Assembly: GCF_032062135.1 (NCBI RefSeq)
Contig: NC_092859.1
Location: 153,881,238-153,945,237, forward strand
DNA from: Pyxicephalus adspersus
Lineage: Eukaryota > Chordata > Amphibia > Anura > Pyxicephalidae
Direction: 5' to 3'
DNA: 64,000 bases
This document shows, in pieces, positions 1 through 11,449 of the stretch; position 1 is the stretch's first letter, and each line of letters starts with the position of its first letter. A model generated the notes under the pieces. It saw nothing but the letters and a program-made list of their open reading frames with translations. It was not told the DNA's origin and did no database searches. A program made the position numbers and the translations under genes.

Positions 1-137
1 TTATGATTTGTGCAGCCTTTGTACACATTTTATGTCTGTGTTCCATGTAATATAATTCTGTGCTCACTATAATAACCCTATGCCAATGGCTGCCTGATGG
101 CGCCACCTTGTGGCTGAATGAGGAAACAAATATAATG

Positions 138-340
138 GGCCTGATTTATTAAATCTCTCCAATACTGGAGTAGATAGACTATCATGGGAGAACCTGGGTG
201 ATTCAGCAATCCAGAAATAGATCTGGTCTAGAATTTAAAATATTGCCAGATATCATGCTTTTATTAAATCTATTTCAGGTTTGCTAGATCACCCAGGTCC
301 CCCTATGATAGTCTATCTTCTATTGAAACATTAATAAATA
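138..340. repeat. Palindromic MITE, family P, copy 1
   Basis: Self-complementary element. The left arm starts GGCCTGATTTATTAAA, runs through the block AGACTATCATGGGAGAACC and reaches a centre near 240-250. The right arm repeats these blocks in inverted order, ending in a degraded form of the same terminus. The same unit recurs at 6261, 12785, 32279, 33306, 44399 and 55891. I see no coding capacity. Superfamily is not assigned. Confidence 0.75.
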
Positions 341-689
341 TTTGTATGCATTTATGGGCATTTTCATAGCAAACCCCTTCAGGCTATGTTTTCTTTGCAG
401 TCCCCCTGAAATGCTCTAGTCTATACTTACATTATTTTAAACACTTATAAATGCCTATAGAGCTTTTCATGTTTTTTTTTCATGTGTTTACAAAGATAGA
501 ATTCTAAAATAAAAACCCAAAACATCCACTAAACGCCTAGCACACCCTATTCATTTCAATGGGGGTATTTGAAGTTTTTGTGTTGTGTTGTGTTTGCAAG
601 GCATTTTCAAGCTTTTTTGGGGGAGTTTTTGCGTGTTTATGGGGATTTAGTACTTTCCAAATGTTGCAGGATGTTTTCTTTTTTTTATA
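341..689. other. Spacer with no recognised feature
   Basis: AT-rich sequence between the first palindromic MITE and the L1 3' end. It contains a short T-run near 473-480. I see no coding, RNA or regulatory signal. Confidence 0.5.
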
Positions 690-3590
690 ATTATACTTTT
701 ATTGAAGTTTTTTTTAACAGGGTACAGAAAGGAAAAAAAGGGGGAAAAAACATAAGGGGGTAGTAACACTATAAGAATGTATCAAAACATATTCCAGAGT
801 CACACAAAGAGTAAACAGCATACAATAACTTTTACAAGATAGTTTGTAATTCCCGAAAGATGTAAGGGGGGAACAGGTAAAACCTGAGCCGGAAGGCATT
901 ACACAGTTAAGAAATAGGGGCCCCACAAACATCAGCCACACAGATTTGCATAATAATGATCCCTCCCAAATCGACTCAAATTTGGCCATCGTGTCTCTGA
1001 TGATTGCCGTAAGGTGGGCGGATAAGGCGGATCTCATGTATTCATGTGTAAAGATTCTCTAGAGAAGGCAGAGACGTCGATTTCCATTTGGAGGCTATCA
1101 GAGTGCGCGCTGCAACCAAAATATGGGATATCAGTTTACGGGATGTTTTTGGCAGAGTTAAGAGAGGTGCCCTAGAAGATGGTAAAGGGGGTCTAATGTC
1201 ATATGTTCCTGAGTCACCGCTGATATCAAATCATTACCTTGTGACCAATATGGCTGGATAAGAGGACAGAACCAGAATATATGATCTAATGCACCACGGT
1301 GGGTACCACACCTCCAACAAATAGGATCCACATTAGAGAACAAACGGTGAAGCACCGTCGGTGTGTGATACCATCGAAACACAATTTTTATACAGGGCAC
1401 AGATAGAGCTTTTATGAGCTGCCTCCGAGATATCAAGCCAATCTTCAGGGGTCAAAGACTGACCTAGAACTTCCTCCCATTTGAGCATATAACCAAATTT
1501 AAAGGAACTGCCCCGCATAGAAGTGTGCAGGATACGGTAAATAGAGGAGATCGTTCCTTTGGTGTAAGGGCCCTCCATACATAGTCGCTCAAATGCAGTG
1601 AGGGCCTGGAAGGTGGCTGAGGATTGGAGAGACAAGACATAATGCCTTATCTGCAGGTATGCATAAAATGAGGACCGAGGTAGTTCAAATCTGTCGCCCA
1701 GTTCAGCAAAAGTAGCCCCCGCTCAACTGGGTGCAGAATATGCCTAATATGAAATAAACCTCTGTCCTTCCAGGGGCCGGCCATTGAGTTCGAGAGACTA
1801 TCTGGTATCTGAGGGTTGAAAGATTATGGAAGTTAATCTGGAAGGGGAGGATGCCAGATCATATTTAGCCATGCAAGTTCTCCACACATTCCTTGTGAAT
1901 ACCATAGGTGCCGTCAGATCAGATTCCTTCAACAATAAAGAGGAGCTCCACAGCATAGCATTGGAATAAATAGGGGCTATCCATTCCTTCTCCAGTTCTG
2001 CACAAATACTAGGGGGACATGGGGAGGTCCACAGCAAAAGAAGTCGTAGTTGGGCCGCTAAATAATACTTATGAACATCTGGAGCTCCCAGCCCTTCCAA
2101 TTCTCTGGGTGTACAAACAATACCTTTAGCCACTCTGTGTCTTTTATAAGCCCATTAAATTGCAAGAAATCCGTCTGGATCCTTTTCAGAGCCACTAGTG
2201 GCACTCTAACTGGCAAAGTCTCAAATAAATATAACAATTTAGGGAGGAGCATCATTTTAACCTTCCCAGTAATGATAGTTGATGATTCCGCCATTTACCC
2301 AATAGATTGGTCATCTCCCTAAATAGAGGAGGGAAATTGTTGGGGTACAGTTGGGAGTAGTTGGAGGTAATATGTGTCCCCAAGTAACGGAGGGAGTGCT
2401 CTTGCCAAACAAAGGAAAAAGAGTCACGCAGGGATTGCAGAGCCATTGGGGGGATATGTAGAGGCAAGGCCTCCGATTTAGAGGAGTTAATCTTAAATCC
2501 TGCAAGTGCACCATTTATCTTTAGCTCCTTCCACAAATTGGGAAGAGAAATATGCGGCTGGGACAGGGTCATTAGGATATAATCAGCATATAAGCAGAGC
2601 TTATAATCATTCCCTTTCACCCGAATCCCGTGTATATTCGTATTGGAGCGAATGCAGGCCGCCAGGGGCTCTATACATAAAGCAAAAAGCAGGGGTGACA
2701 AAGGACATCCCTGCCTCCTCCCATTTTTAATCGTGAATATAGCAGAGGATGCCTGGGGTAGTTTGACCGATGCCGAAGGGGCCGAGTACAGGGCCTCAAT
2801 CGCCTTAACAAAGGGGCCCTTAAACCCATTTTGTTTAGGGTAGAAAAAAGAAGAGGCCAGCTGAGACGATCAAAAGCCTTTTCGGCATCTAGGCTGAGTA
2901 TCAAGGACGATTTTTTCCGTTTGTTAATAACATCAATGATGTTATTCACCCTCCTAGTATTATCCCCCGCTTGTCTAAAAGGAATGAAACCTGTTTGATC
3001 CCCATGAATGAGAGCAGGGAGGAATTTAGACAATCTGGGGGCGTAAAGATTTTTAAATCAGAATTGGTCTATAATTCGAGCAATCTAACGGGTCCTTACC
3101 CGGTTTTGGAATAACCGTAATGTGTGACATCAACATAGAGGGTGGGATCGGCTTGCCTTTCAGAAAATCATTAAATAATTGAAGAAGATACGAGGAGAGC
3201 TCTGGCAAGAACGTTTTGTAGTATAGATGGGGAGGCCATCCGGGCCCGGAGCCTTAGATGATGGCAGTTGGTTAACAATTTTTGTAAGTTCCTCCTCCGT
3301 AATGGGGAGATTAAGTTGCTCCAGGCATTTAGGTTCAAGCCTAGGAAGGTCCATTTGTGCTAGGTAAGATTCAATGTTAGGGCTCAATAGTCTCCCCAAA
3401 GGAGCTTGGGCACTGTGAACCGTTTGATATAATCGTTAGTAATAGGCTTCAAAGCAAGCGGCAATTTGGGAAGGGTCATATCGAACGAACCCGCTCTCAT
3501 CCTTAACTGCTCCCGGGGAGGAATTTAACTGCATATCCCTCAGTTTATGGGCCAGCAGCGAGTCCGCTTTGTTACTTTTATATTAATACA
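690..3590 (-). mobile_element. Decayed L1-type LINE, reverse-transcriptase part of ORF2
   Basis: Antisense translation gives successive broken pieces of an L1-clade ORF2. Reading 5' to 3' on the minus strand: a segment with SSKAPGPDGLP (about 3230-3290), a segment with LSLDAEKAFDRLSWP (about 2880-2920), then MSPLLFALCIEPLA and the active-site block CLYADYILMTL (about 2570-2595), then GFKINSSKSE, and a cysteine-containing C-terminal part (about 1200-1450). Frames change repeatedly and stops interrupt them, so the copy is dead. The 5' part with the endonuclease is missing. The 3' end lies in AT-rich sequence near 690-715. The catalytic YADD is changed to YADY. Confidence 0.85.
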
Positions 3591-4001
3591 ACTGGCGGGT
3601 TCGCTGCATCTGCCAACCTCAGTTTCGGGCATTTCAACAAGGAAAGCACATAAGCTACCTAGACAAAGGAGTGAGGCCAGATAGCAGATATAGCATTAAC
3701 ACCACTATTTTAAAAGCAGCAATCAGTACACAAGCAAACCCCGTAAATGGAAGGCAAAGACATATCTAGGCATTGTGGATAGGGTAAAGTGCATAGCATA
3801 AACCGACGATGAGCCCTGGATCTCCTCCCAGATACCACCGGCTGCCACTGGGGGGAGCGGGAACACACCAAGGCCTCTCGTTCCCATCCAGGTAACTTCG
3901 GGCGGGTTATCCCCCAGGATGTTTTCTTTACAGCCCTTCATGAAACCGTTGCAGATGTGAACTGGTCTACTGGCATAAATGGGAATTTAAAACACGGGGG
4001 T
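3591..4001. other. Spacer with no recognised feature
   Basis: Short open frames are present on both strands but resemble nothing I know. It could be further degraded LINE or other repeat sequence. Confidence 0.4.
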
Positions 4002-4558
4002 TTAACTTCCCGAGCGGTCTAATTCCGTCCAAATTTCCATGTAAAAAGCGGTACAATTTTTGCATGGAAATGTATTTTTTATTGTAGGCTATAATTCTTA
4101 GGCATAACTCACTGATATTTAATAAATGTAATAATAAACGTTAAATAACAAAACACAAAAATCTGATAAAAAAAAAAAAAAAAAAAATATTTAAACATGT
4201 AATATAACTGTATAGTAGCATATATAATATAATATAAATATTTATTATAAATATATTGTAATATATTTATAAAAATATAAATACTATTGTATTGAATCCA
4301 ATACAAAAAAGTATTTGAATTTCCAGTCATCACCGGTAAACCCCAGAGATCATCGCTGCATTCGCTGGCTGTATATTGAGGAGGAAAGACGTGTCCCCAG
4401 GACCTGCGGGGAACAGCAGGACGACGGGGGACAACAACAGAACAAGGTAAGTGGGTTTTTTTTAGTTAAAAGTGACCCCGAGTGTGGCTCAGGAATACCG
4501 TCTTTTGCCTGGAAAATCCACCCCGAGTCACACCCAGGAATACTGCTAGGGGGGTTAA
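4002..4558 (-). mobile_element. TTAA-flanked MITE (piggyBac-like), copy A
   Basis: Bounded by TTAA at 4002-4005 and 4555-4558. The ends are inverted: TTAACTTCCCGAGCGG on the left, and TTAACCCCCCTAGCAG on the reverse complement of the right. The subterminal block CCCGAGTGTGGCTCAGGAAT is shared with copies B (6351-6938) and C (33610-34177), which are in the opposite orientation. TTAA duplication plus CCY-rich ends suggests a non-autonomous piggyBac relative, though no transposase is present to prove it. An A-run and an AT-rich core lie at 4165-4310. Confidence 0.72.
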
Positions 4559-4844
4559 ATGCTGGGTAAACAATCCATGTAGACAGCCTTAGGGTGGCAT
4601 TTTAACTTTGGGGTAACAGTAGAGCTGGATTTCCCACATGGCCACCTAGGCCATGGCCTAAGGCAATATGAGCACTAGGGTGGCATTATAGCATCTCTAT
4701 GTGGAACTAGAACCCGCTACTGCTGCTGGATGATACGCTCTACAGGATGCACAAAGTAAAATGATTATACTGAGGTCACATACAGCGCAGAGATCAGTGC
4801 AAGGTGACATCTGTATTGAAGGTATCAGTCTTCTCTCCGCATTT

Positions 4845-5125
4845 CATTCCCCTTCTCTCCCCTCTCCCTCTCTCCTCTCCCCCCTCCCTTTCTCCCATCT
4901 CCCTCTCTCCCCTGTTCCTCTCTCCCATCTCCCTCTCTCCCCTCTCTATCTCTCCCCTCTCCCTCTCTCCCCTCCCCCTCTCTATCTCTCCTCTCTCCCC
5001 TCTTCCTCTCTATCTCTCCTCTCTCCCTCGCTCTCTCTCCTCTCTCCCTCCCTCCTATCTCCCTCTCTCCCCTCTTCCTCTCTATCTCTCTCCCCTCTTC
5101 CTCTCTATCTCTCTCCTCTCTCCCA
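4845..5125 (+). repeat. CT-rich simple repeat (polypyrimidine tract)
   Basis: About 280 bp of almost pure pyrimidine on the + strand, built from CTCTCTCCC and CTATCT variants. Long Ser/Leu/Pro or Arg/Glu/Gly open frames here are artefacts of the repeat. Confidence 0.9.
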
Positions 5126-6084
5126 AATGGCTTTACCTTGAAAAACTGATACCCATTAGGTTTTGGATTTCCTTCCCATAGGCTGCCATTGGTGACTTTA
5201 CCTGAGTTAGCTTTGCATTCCGCCATATTGTGCAAGGGGCCATTATTCCAGGAGGAGTTCATACCTGCCATGACAATACAGAAAGGACATTACTGGAGAG
5301 TTGAAACAGGGTGTAAATGTAAAACTTTGCAGGCCTGAGGTCTTCTTACAATACAAGATTATATTTAGGGCAGTGATAGCCATTGAAGGTTGTGGGATCT
5401 GAGTTGGAAATACAAAGATACTGTTGTGTGCACCCCGGGTACTACGTGGCCCTAATACCCAGGGGGCTCCATTATGCATAATCTATATTCTTGTGTATTA
5501 CAGTATGGGCAGCCCAATACATCCTCCTGCTTGTCCTTACTGGCCTCATAGACCGATGGTGAGGTGTGGAGGAATATGGGCCAGCTCCCAACCAAGAATA
5601 AATAAAGCACAATGTAGACGATAGCTGTATGTAATCAATAGATGTCAGTATTGCTACGCCTTGGCAAACGCTGACATCGGTGAGCGGAGCTTTCCCTGCA
5701 GAATTTCCAGGCTTTTATTCCTTCATTCTTGCCCTATGTTCTGCCCAAACCAATTACTCCTGTAGCTGGCTGTGCAATTTCATAAATGCCATGCATAGCA
5801 CAGACAGAATATAGAGTTGAATCCGAACATTTAATGTTTCCTTTGGTACAGATAGACTACTTGGACAAAAGCTGTAGACACCGACTTTCAGATCTTTATG
5901 GGAATGTTGGAAACCCATTTCGTAATAATGGGTGTCAATATGGAGATGTGCGCACCCCATATTGCTTCCCTGAGGTTATAACAGTCCCTCCTGTCCTGGG
6001 AAGTTTTTTCCAAGATTTTGGAGAGTGTCTCATCCATTTTCAAGTCAGGTACAGACCTTGGATGACAATACCTGACTCACAGTT
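5126..6084. other. Intergenic stretch, mostly unrecognised
   Basis: No exon or RNA gene is visible. The part from about 5770 onward probably belongs to the Tc1-like remnant that becomes recognisable at 6085. Confidence 0.4.
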
Positions 6085-6255
6085 AGAATGGCCATTAGTT
6101 ATGAACGTGTTCAGAAGGGTTGAGGTCAGGGCTCTATGCGGGGCACTCACATTCCTCCATACCAAACTGGTCCAAATGTGTCTTCATGGAGCTGGGTTTA
6201 TACCCAAAGGCAAGTCATTATGGAACAGAAAAGGGTCTTCACCAAACCGTTATTA
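6085..6255 (-). mobile_element. Tc1-like transposase remnant
   Basis: The antisense strand resembles the part of Tc1 transposons of fish and frogs that encodes the middle of the DDE domain. The recognisable words, read on +, are GTTCAGAAGGGTTGAGGTCA, the 'registered' CTCCATACCAAACT and GGAACAGAAAAGGGTCTTC. Translation of the minus strand is broken by stops. The 156-aa open frame on the + strand (5786-6256) is therefore antisense to a transposase and not a gene. Identification is from memory of the consensus. Confidence 0.6.
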
Positions 6256-6260
6256 GCTGA

Positions 6261-7066
6261 TGGACCTGATTTCTTAAAGTTCTCCAGGTCTGGAGACGAT
6301 AGACCGTGATGGGAGAACCTGGGTTAACTAGAAAACCTAGAATGGATTTCTTAGCCTTCTAAGTGGTAATCCCAAGTGTCGCTCGGGGTAAAAAAAACAT
6401 GCTGAAAGCGGTAACCCCGAGCCACACTCAGGGTAGCTAAAAACACTTACCTGGGCCCATCGGCATTCTTCTGCGACCTGCCCGTGAGATCCTTTCTTCG
6501 GGCCACGTTCTCTTCCTCCGATCTTCCGCCCGGGAGTGCACTGACATTCCCCAGGAATTCCCGGTGACGTTGGTGCATACGTCAGTGCATGCAGGAGACG
6601 CAGCGGGAAATTCAAATTTGTTTGTATTAGATTTAATAAAAAATAATTGTATTGAATCCAATACAAAGTAATTATTATATTATATATTTATTATACATGC
6701 CACTGTACAGTTGTATTCCAGGTTTCAGTATTTTTATGCACCCTTGTTTTACCAGATTTTTGTGTTTTTTTATTTAAAGATTATTAAAAAATGAATTACA
6801 TTTATTAAATATTGGACATATTTCAGTGAGTTATGCCTAAGAATTATTGGCCTTCAATGTAAAATAAATTTTCATAAAGGACAATGTACCGCTTTTAGCA
6901 TAAAAATACGGACAGAATTTAAGCGCCAGGGAGGTTAAAATAATTTCCTAATATTTGGAAAATGTATTCAATCACTGACCAAATCCATTCCAAACTTGCT
7001 GGATCACCCAGATTCTCCTATGATAGTCTATTTTCTCCAGTCTTGGAGAGCTTTGATAAATCAGAT
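6261..7066. repeat. Palindromic MITE, family P, copy 2 (split by a TTAA element)
   Basis: The left arm lies at 6261-6350 and the right arm at 6939-7066. The right arm contains TTGCTGGATCACCCAG and TCTTGGAGAGCTTTGATAAA. The two arms are separated by the TTAA-flanked element at 6351-6938. Confidence 0.75.
6351..6938 (+). mobile_element. TTAA-flanked MITE (piggyBac-like), copy B
   Basis: Starts TTAGCCTTCTAAGTGG (the first TTAA degraded to TTAG) and ends GGGAGGTTAA at 6935-6938. It carries GTGTCGCTCGGGG near the left end and CCGAGCCACACTC as an inner inverted block. The AT-rich core and the right part, with TACCGCTTTTAGCATAAAAA, match copies A and C. It is inserted inside palindromic MITE copy 2. 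Confidence 0.75.
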
Positions 7067-7227
7067 TCACTATGTCTTCATAGAGCTGAGTTTATACTCA
7101 AGGAAATTGATAGCACAAGGCTGGAAGACCACAAACATCTACAATATCTTTGTATGTTATAATATAATAATACTACCATTCAATTAAACACCTAAACCCA
7201 ATCATTTGGAGGGATCTTCACATAACC

Positions 7228-7525
7228 TTGGCCTTGGGGCAGCCATTCTCAACCAGAGTCTCTCTAAAGATTGATTGGGTTCCTCAAACTATGACTGTTT
7301 GACCTCCCATTGATGCCTCCATAGATCCGGGGCCAATACCACCAGGTAGAGCCAACTGCGTGACTCCAATGCTGTTGTAGGTGTCAATATAATCTGTAGG
7401 TGGGCATTCTTTCTACTGGCCACCAATTTGAGGCTTTGTTTCCTATAGACTTCCAAACAATATTTTCTAATAGATCCCTGAGACCTGAAAATAATTTAAG
7501 GGATTCCTCTTTTCTAAAACGGTCC
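7228..7525 (-). mobile_element. hAT-like MITE (family H), diverged copy
   Basis: Begins CAGCCATTCTCAACCAGAG, a degraded form of the family terminus CAGTGTTTCTCAACC, and ends with CCCTGAGACCTGAAAATAAT. The latter is the reverse complement of the family's 'TTTCAGGTCTTCAGGG' block. Strongly diverged in the middle. Confidence 0.5.
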
Positions 7526-7532
7526 CTTCATT

Positions 7533-8005
7533 AAATCTGCCCCCAGCCTCCCCTTTATTAAATCTGCCCCTCCAGCTTCCCCTTCATTAAATCTGCCCCT
7601 CCAGCCTCTCCATCATTAGATCTGCCCTGTCAGCCTCCCCCTCCTAAATCTGCCCCTCCAGCCTCCCCTTCATTAAATCTGCCCCAAGCCTCCCCTTTAA
7701 GAAAATCTGCCCCTCCAGCCTCACCATCAATAAATCTGCCCCGCCAGCCTCCCCTTTATTAAATCTGCCTCTCCAGCCTCCCATTCATTAAATCTGCCCC
7801 TCCAGCCTCACCATCATTAAATCTGCCCCGTCAGCCTCCCCTTCATTAAATCTGCCCGTTCAGCCTCCCCCTCCTAAATCTGCCCCTCCAGCCTCCCCTT
7901 CATTAAATCTGCCCCTCCAGCCTCCCCATCATTAAATCTGCCCCCAGCCCCACCTTTAGAAAATCTGCCCCTCCAGTCTCACCATCATTAAATCTGCCCC
8001 TTTCC
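7533..8005 (+). repeat. 29-bp minisatellite, about 16.5 units
   Basis: Tandem array with the typical unit split as AAATCTGCCCCTCCAG plus CCTCCCCTTCATT. I counted 17 unit starts (AAATCTGCC or a variant), most 27-29 bp long. Unit variants recur in order: units with CCATCATT precede units with C(C/T)GTCAG and then units ending CCCCTCCT, both early (units 3-5) and late (units 10-13), which hints at higher-order duplication. Confidence 0.9.
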
Positions 8006-8165
8006 TGGACTTACTCTGATTTCACTGCACACTGCAAGCTTCTCACAATGTGTATTAGAAGCTGCAGCAGCTCAGATAGATCCCGCCTCATTTCCTGGCT
8101 GGGGTAACGTCCAGAACCATCTAGCCCTTTCCTCCCCAGCCTGACTGTCCCCGGACCACCCATTT
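8003..8165 (+). repeat. Dispersed repeat E, copy 1
   Basis: Contains GATTTCACTGCACACTGCAA, AGCTTCTCACAATGTG, GAAGCTGCAGCAGCTCAGAT and CCTCATTTCCTGGCTGGGG. The same order of blocks occurs at 11450-11605 (+) and 24700-24845 (-). The class is unknown. Confidence 0.6.
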
Positions 8166-8947
8166 TATCCAATGGATTTCAGGTATTGCAGTCATGGTGG
8201 CTCTACATGTGGGTGGTACCACAGCCTTATGTATTCAGGAAGCAATGTACAGCACCATGCCTGTCCTTCCTATCCACCATAATCTGTCTGCATTGCATGG
8301 AGAAGCACAGAGACAAACAAAATCCTGACAACCATTCCTATCCTCTCTAATGGAATGTAACTAGAAATCAATGGACCTCCCAGCAAAACTTTGGACAATC
8401 GCTGATGGAACTGCCTGGAGAGGTCACCCAGGAGAGATGTTCACCCATGTGCACACCTGTAACACATGAGCATGCTTTTCCCACCACACAGACCTTTAAA
8501 TTGGACATCACAGCTGGTGATCGGACTGATCCCAGCTACCAGAGACTGCAAGAAGAGGAGCGCTAAACTGCGGGCGTTTATATTAAGGTGGAGTCATGTG
8601 ACCCTCCTACCCCATCCAACACCAAACTGCGGAGGTTGCGGGGTGTTAGTTGTACCCCAGACCCCCGTCTCTAAAACTTTTTATAAAGTTGTAAAATAGG
8701 GTTGTCAATCATCTAATCTGTAATAAATTCAGTTATTTTACAAGTGAAGTCAATGCCAACAAACAGATATTGTACCATTATATCATTAGCAATAGCATGT
8801 GCAATTCTCTTCTCAAGAAAATAGAAAATTGACTGGGTCCTACTTTCCACATTTCCCAGCTATTCAGACCTAAAATCTTAGTATATAATTGTGCAAATAT
8901 CAGGTCTTTGCGATTCTTAAAACTGTTTTTTCTTTTAGTGAGAAGCT
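8166..8947. other. Intergenic; includes the mariner 5' flank
   Basis: No gene is visible. The last 150-200 bp should be the 5' untranslated part of the mariner, but I could not place its left terminal inverted repeat. Confidence 0.4.
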
Positions 8948-9931
8948 GTGATGGCAGAGGCACAAGCAAGTTTCACGTCGTTGGAGTTACGGGCCGTCAT
9001 GAAGTCTTTGTTTCTCCAGGGAAAGTCAGCAAAGGACATTCACACTGAGATGTCACAAACATTGGGGGAGAAATGTCCTTCATACAGCACTGTCAGAACC
9101 TGGATATCTCGTTTCAAGACCGGGCATTTCACCGTTGAAGATAAGCCCCGCAGTGCGCGCCCCCCAACCTCAACTGACCCAGCAATATGCGATGCTGTCC
9201 ATGAGCTGATTATTGAGGACCGGCGAAAATCTGCAAAAAAAGATAGCCCAGATACTTGACATCTCACGAGAGCGTGTTGGGTTTATCACCGCTATCCTAG
9301 ACATGCGCAAGCTTTCAGCGAAGTGGGTGCCGAAATGTTTGAACAATGATCAGAAGAAGGAACGAGTTGAAGCATCCAAAGCCGTTTTGGCCCATTTTGA
9401 AGCTGCACAGGACCTTTTTGCTAGGTTGGTGACTGAGGATGAAACCTGGCTCCACATCTATGATCCTGAAACCAAGGAAGAGTCAAAGGAATGGCACCAC
9501 AGCGAGTCTCCGTGCCCAAAGAAGTTCCAAACCCAGAAATCGTCCAAAAAATTCATGGCGTCCGTTTTCTGGGACAAAGACGGTATTCTGTTGGTGGACC
9601 ACCTACCTCAGGGCTCTAGTATCACCGGACAGCATTATGCTAACCTCCTGGACCAGCTGAAGGAGGCAATTAAGACAAAAAGCCATGGAAAGTTGACCAA
9701 AGGGGTCCTTTTTTGCAGGACAATGCACCTGTGCACACGTCCAACATTGTGGCTGCCAAATTAAACACCCTGGGTTTCCAATTGGTCCACCATCCCCCCT
9801 TCTCACCTGACCTGGCTCCTTCGGACTATTATCTGTTCCCGGATTTGAAGAAACACCTGAAGGGGCAACGTTTTGAGGAAATTTCTGACGTCAAAGATGC
9901 TGCTGAGAGCTGGTTTGTGTCTTTTATTTGA
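8948..9931 (+). pseudogene. Mariner-family (Tc1/mariner, DD34D) transposase, frameshifted
   Basis: Once encoded a cut-and-paste transposase inserting at TA. Three overlapping frames together cover most of a mariner transposase (usual length about 340-350 aa). The N-terminal helix-turn-helix part (8948-9240) has SLELRAVMKSLFLQGKSA and STVRTWISRFKTGHF. The first catalytic Asp is in TEDETWLHIYDP (about 9435-9470). The second is in QDNAPVHTSN (about 9716), and the third is in SPDLAPSDYYLFPDLK, with exactly 34 residues between the last two Asp. Frame breaks lie at the A-run near 9234-9241 and the T-run near 9706-9713. A short internal deletion is likely near 9280-9310. The frame ends with TGA/TAG-rich sequence after 9931. 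It is a fossil copy and unrelated to the host genes. Confidence 0.9.
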
Positions 9932-9959
9932 ACGGTCTAGAAAAGCTCCAACTACGCTG

Positions 9960-10619
9960 TACCAAGTGCATCAGTCTCAGGGGGGAATATGGTGAATAAA
10001 TGTGTTATTTCATAACTCTGGCTCTATTCTTACTGGGCAAAGCCACGAACTTCTCAGCACCCTCTAGTAGACTAGTAATGCTAATCTCTGGAGATTTGGT
10101 GATGTGCTGATCATTGTTCTCCTTCCTGGAGGATGCAAAACCCTGCCTCTACCAAGATGGCCCCCTCCACATAAATACACAATGCAGAACAAAGCATTAT
10201 AAGTCACTAATGGGGAAAGGATCAGCTGCAAGCAGCCAATACCCTTGCCCGGTCCTTTGCCTTCTGTCTGTCTGCACAGCATCCAATTCCTCTTTGTGTA
10301 TGGGCCCAGTGAACTATAAGGAGCCGGCTGGCATTGTTCCAGTCATGGAAATCCCCCGTAACCTCTGAAATAATCCTCCTGAACATAAAACAAGTTGCAT
10401 CTCCTGTACAAACATTACAGAACTTTGTGATGATCAATGTGTATTGTCCAGGCTGGTGATATGTTACAATGATTATGGTTAGACCACAACTTAAATCTGT
10501 GCCAGGCATATTGAGTTATGATGACTTATGAGAGAACAGCGATCATGATCAATAATGATCAATACACCGAATATCTGTTATGTGCATTGAGCTACAACCC
10601 CCAACACACTTAGACCACA
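9960..10619. other. Mariner 3' flank and unrecognised sequence
   Basis: The segment GGTGAATAAATGTGTTATTT at about 9990 fits a mariner 3' untranslated end. Beyond about 10080 I see no feature. Confidence 0.4.
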
Positions 10620-10760
10620 ATTAGATTGTAAGCTCTTTGGGGCAGGGTACTCTCCTCCTATGTCACTATCTGTATCTGTCTGTCATTTGCAACCCCTATT
10701 TATTGTACAGCGCTGTGTAATATGTTGGTCCTATATAAATTCAGTTTAATAATATTATAT
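10620..10760 (+). mobile_element. CR1/L2-like LINE 3' tail
   Basis: Carries the family 3' tail: TTAGATTGTAAGCTCTTTGG, CAGGGTACTCTCCTCC, a GTCTGTCATTTGCAACCCC block, ACAGCGCTGTGTAATATG and a terminal ATAATATTAT run. No coding part remains. Confidence 0.8.
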
Positions 10761-10784
10761 CATCCTCATTGGCTCCTGTGTCCT

Positions 10785-11180
10785 CCGTGCAGCAGGCTCC
10801 ATTCATTTCACGGCTCCAAGACTTTCCTAGAGCTGCCCCAATTCTCTGGAATGGTCTTCCTCATCCTTTTCGGCTTGCTCCTACTTTCTGCTCATTTAAC
10901 AGAACCCATAAAACTTGCTTTTCCAAACTTCCCTACCCGACTTCTTCTGTCTTTTGAAACCATTACTACTTCCCACCACTACATATCTCCCTCCTATTGT
11001 GTGATATTTCCCCCACCTACTAGATTGTAAGCTCTTCGGGGCAGGGTCCTCTTCTCCTCCTGTGTCACTGTCTGTATTTGTCTGTCATTTGCAACCCCTA
11101 TTTAATGTACAGCGCTGCATAATATGTTGGCGCTATATAAATCCTGTTTTTTATTATTATTATTATTATTAATAATATTA
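10785..11180 (+). mobile_element. CR1/L2-like LINE 3' end with RT C-terminus
   Basis: Starts in the end of the reverse transcriptase: one frame reads RLQDFPRAAPILWNGLPHPF, which matches the 'AxxLWNSLP' block at the C-terminus of CR1/L2/Rex-type LINEs. The common 3' tail follows from 11020 and a (TTA)n run begins at about 11150. Confidence 0.82.
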
Positions 11181-11295
11181 TTAATATTAACATCTCCAAA
11201 TCAGATCTGAAGTCAGTATGGCAGCCATGTAGGAATCAGAAGCAGCTTCCATATTTCTCAGTCCAGGTTTCTTTTGGTGCAATATAAATATTGTT

Positions 11296-11296
11296 T

Positions 11297-11332
<36 letters not shown>

Positions 11333-11345
11333 TAATAACAATAAT
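11296..11345 (+). repeat. (AAT)n microsatellite
   Basis: Uninterrupted or near-uninterrupted AAT/TAA trinucleotides. Confidence 0.9.
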
Positions 11346-11449
11346 TGAGCTGTATTAATGGGTTATAGTGGGTGTTGGGTTTGGGTGAAGGTTATGCATC
11401 GTTCCTTCAGTCTTGCACAGTTGTAACAATTCTTCTCTTGGACTGAAAT

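Noticed and set aside
4761..5271. Ser/Pro/Leu and Arg/Glu/Gly open frames on both strands
   Set aside because: Both derive from the CT simple repeat.
5786..6256. 156-aa open frame on the + strand
   Set aside because: Its second half is antisense to a Tc1-like transposase remnant, and it has no splice or promoter context.
7533..8005. Possible CRISPR-like array
   Set aside because: Units are directly adjacent without unique spacers, and this is a vertebrate nuclear sequence. It is a minisatellite.
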